The position numbers and the translations under genes were made by a program. DNA of 64,000 bases from JABDQA01 sp963759125 (GTDB lineage Bacteria; Desulfobacterota; Desulfobulbia; Desulfobulbales; Desulfocapsaceae): positions 62,001 through 126,000 of the forward strand of contig CAVWXN010000005.1 in NCBI GenBank assembly GCA_963759125.1, written 5' to 3'. This document shows, piece by piece, positions 63,785 through 64,000 of the stretch; positions within the stretch are counted from its first letter, which is position 1; every line of letters starts with the position of its first letter. A model generated the notes under the pieces. It was not told where the DNA came from and did no database searches. It saw only the letters and a list, made by a program, of their open reading frames with translations.

Positions 63785-64000
63785 TTATTTTTCTATGGGA
63801 TTGTGACAGGCTACCTCGGTCTCCCCGAGCTTACGCATATCGGGAAACACTTCGAGACACCGGGCGGTGGCTTTCGAGCAGCGTGGATTAAAAAAACAGC
63901 CTGGAGGAGGATCGATTGGTGATGGTAATTCGCCGTGCAGCACGATCCTCTGTTTCTCATGAAAAGGATCGGCAACTGGTGTTGCCGAAAGCAATGCCTG
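63785..64000 (-). CDS. oligo/dipeptide ABC transporter ATPase, C-terminal end (5'-truncated by window)
   Basis: The last 71 residues of an OppF/DppF-type ATPase. It begins QALLSATPVADPFHEKQRIV, the typical C-terminal segment. It continues with PPGCFFNPRCSKATARC, the cysteine-rich C-terminal motif of this subfamily (Fe-S-like, conserved CxxRC-x6-C), and ends HNPIEK. The ATP-binding core lies outside the window. Confidence 0.88.
   Translation of the reverse strand, partial: QALLSATPVADPFHEKQRIVLHGELPSPIDPPPGCFFNPRCSKATARCLEVFPDMRKLGETEVACHNPIEK

Overview
The window looks like a chromosomal segment of an anaerobic, sulfate-reducer-type bacterium. Desulfobacterota is my best guess, possibly the Desulfobulbales/Desulfocapsaceae side. 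The reasons are a cytochrome b/Rieske/multihaem complex, a small rubredoxin, a complete short-chain acyl-CoA oxidation set with ETF and a fused isobutyryl-CoA mutase, an acetyl-CoA hydrolase/transferase fused to GNAT, and a UGA-containing selenoprotein of the glycine-reductase B family. The taxon is inference; there is no rRNA, tRNA or phage. No CRISPR array was seen.

Layout. 0-5 kb (minus strand): a BMP-type nucleoside/basic-membrane-protein ABC transporter in one run with a polar amino-acid ABC transporter. 5.5-14 kb: YrbL-like kinase-fold protein, J-domain protein, the cytochrome b, Rieske and octahaem-TPR operon, and polyphosphate kinase. 14-16 kb: rubredoxin with a CX4C first knuckle, and RibBA. 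16-28.7 kb: a visibly more A+T-rich sugar island with two divergent operons (split transketolase plus a GlpK-like FGGY kinase; RbsBAC-type importer with DUF2291 lipoprotein, FucI-fold isomerase, DeoR regulator, PfkB kinase and SDR epimerase). Its logic (aldose to ketose, ketose to ketose-phosphate, then transketolase) resembles the apiose/apulose transketolase route, as a hypothesis.

28.9-51.5 kb: a catabolic block. The genes encode thiolase, 3-hydroxybutyryl-CoA dehydrogenase, crotonase, two acyl-CoA dehydrogenases, two acyl-CoA ligases, EtfBA, a TetR regulator, IcmF, a HAD hydrolase and the selenoprotein. Together they could take isobutyrate through isobutyryl-CoA and butyryl-CoA to acetyl-CoA. 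A palindrome related to ACCGAGC-GCTCGGT lies before three of the promoters and is a candidate operator for the TetR protein.

51.7-60.6 kb: a signalling cluster around partner switching: RsbW-like kinase, STAS antagonist, PilZ protein, an ABC exporter whose ATPase domain carries about 230 extra residues with a repeated Q-loop-like segment, a cNMP-fold protein, a secreted unknown, a metallo-beta-lactamase/double-cNMP protein, a GAF-SpoIIE phosphatase and a TerB-like protein. I see no described counterpart, and it is the best candidate for an undescribed system. 60.6-64 kb: EamA exporter, UPF0173 hydrolase, poly-gamma-glutamate-hydrolase-like protein, a strongly structured RNA resembling HEARO/omega RNA with no nuclease gene beside it, and the end of a dipeptide ABC ATPase.

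Two families of imperfect-palindrome intergenic repeats and two REP-like palindromes are scattered through the window. Five genes carry one apparent single-base frameshift each, all in the +1 sense, which makes sequencing error a serious possibility.
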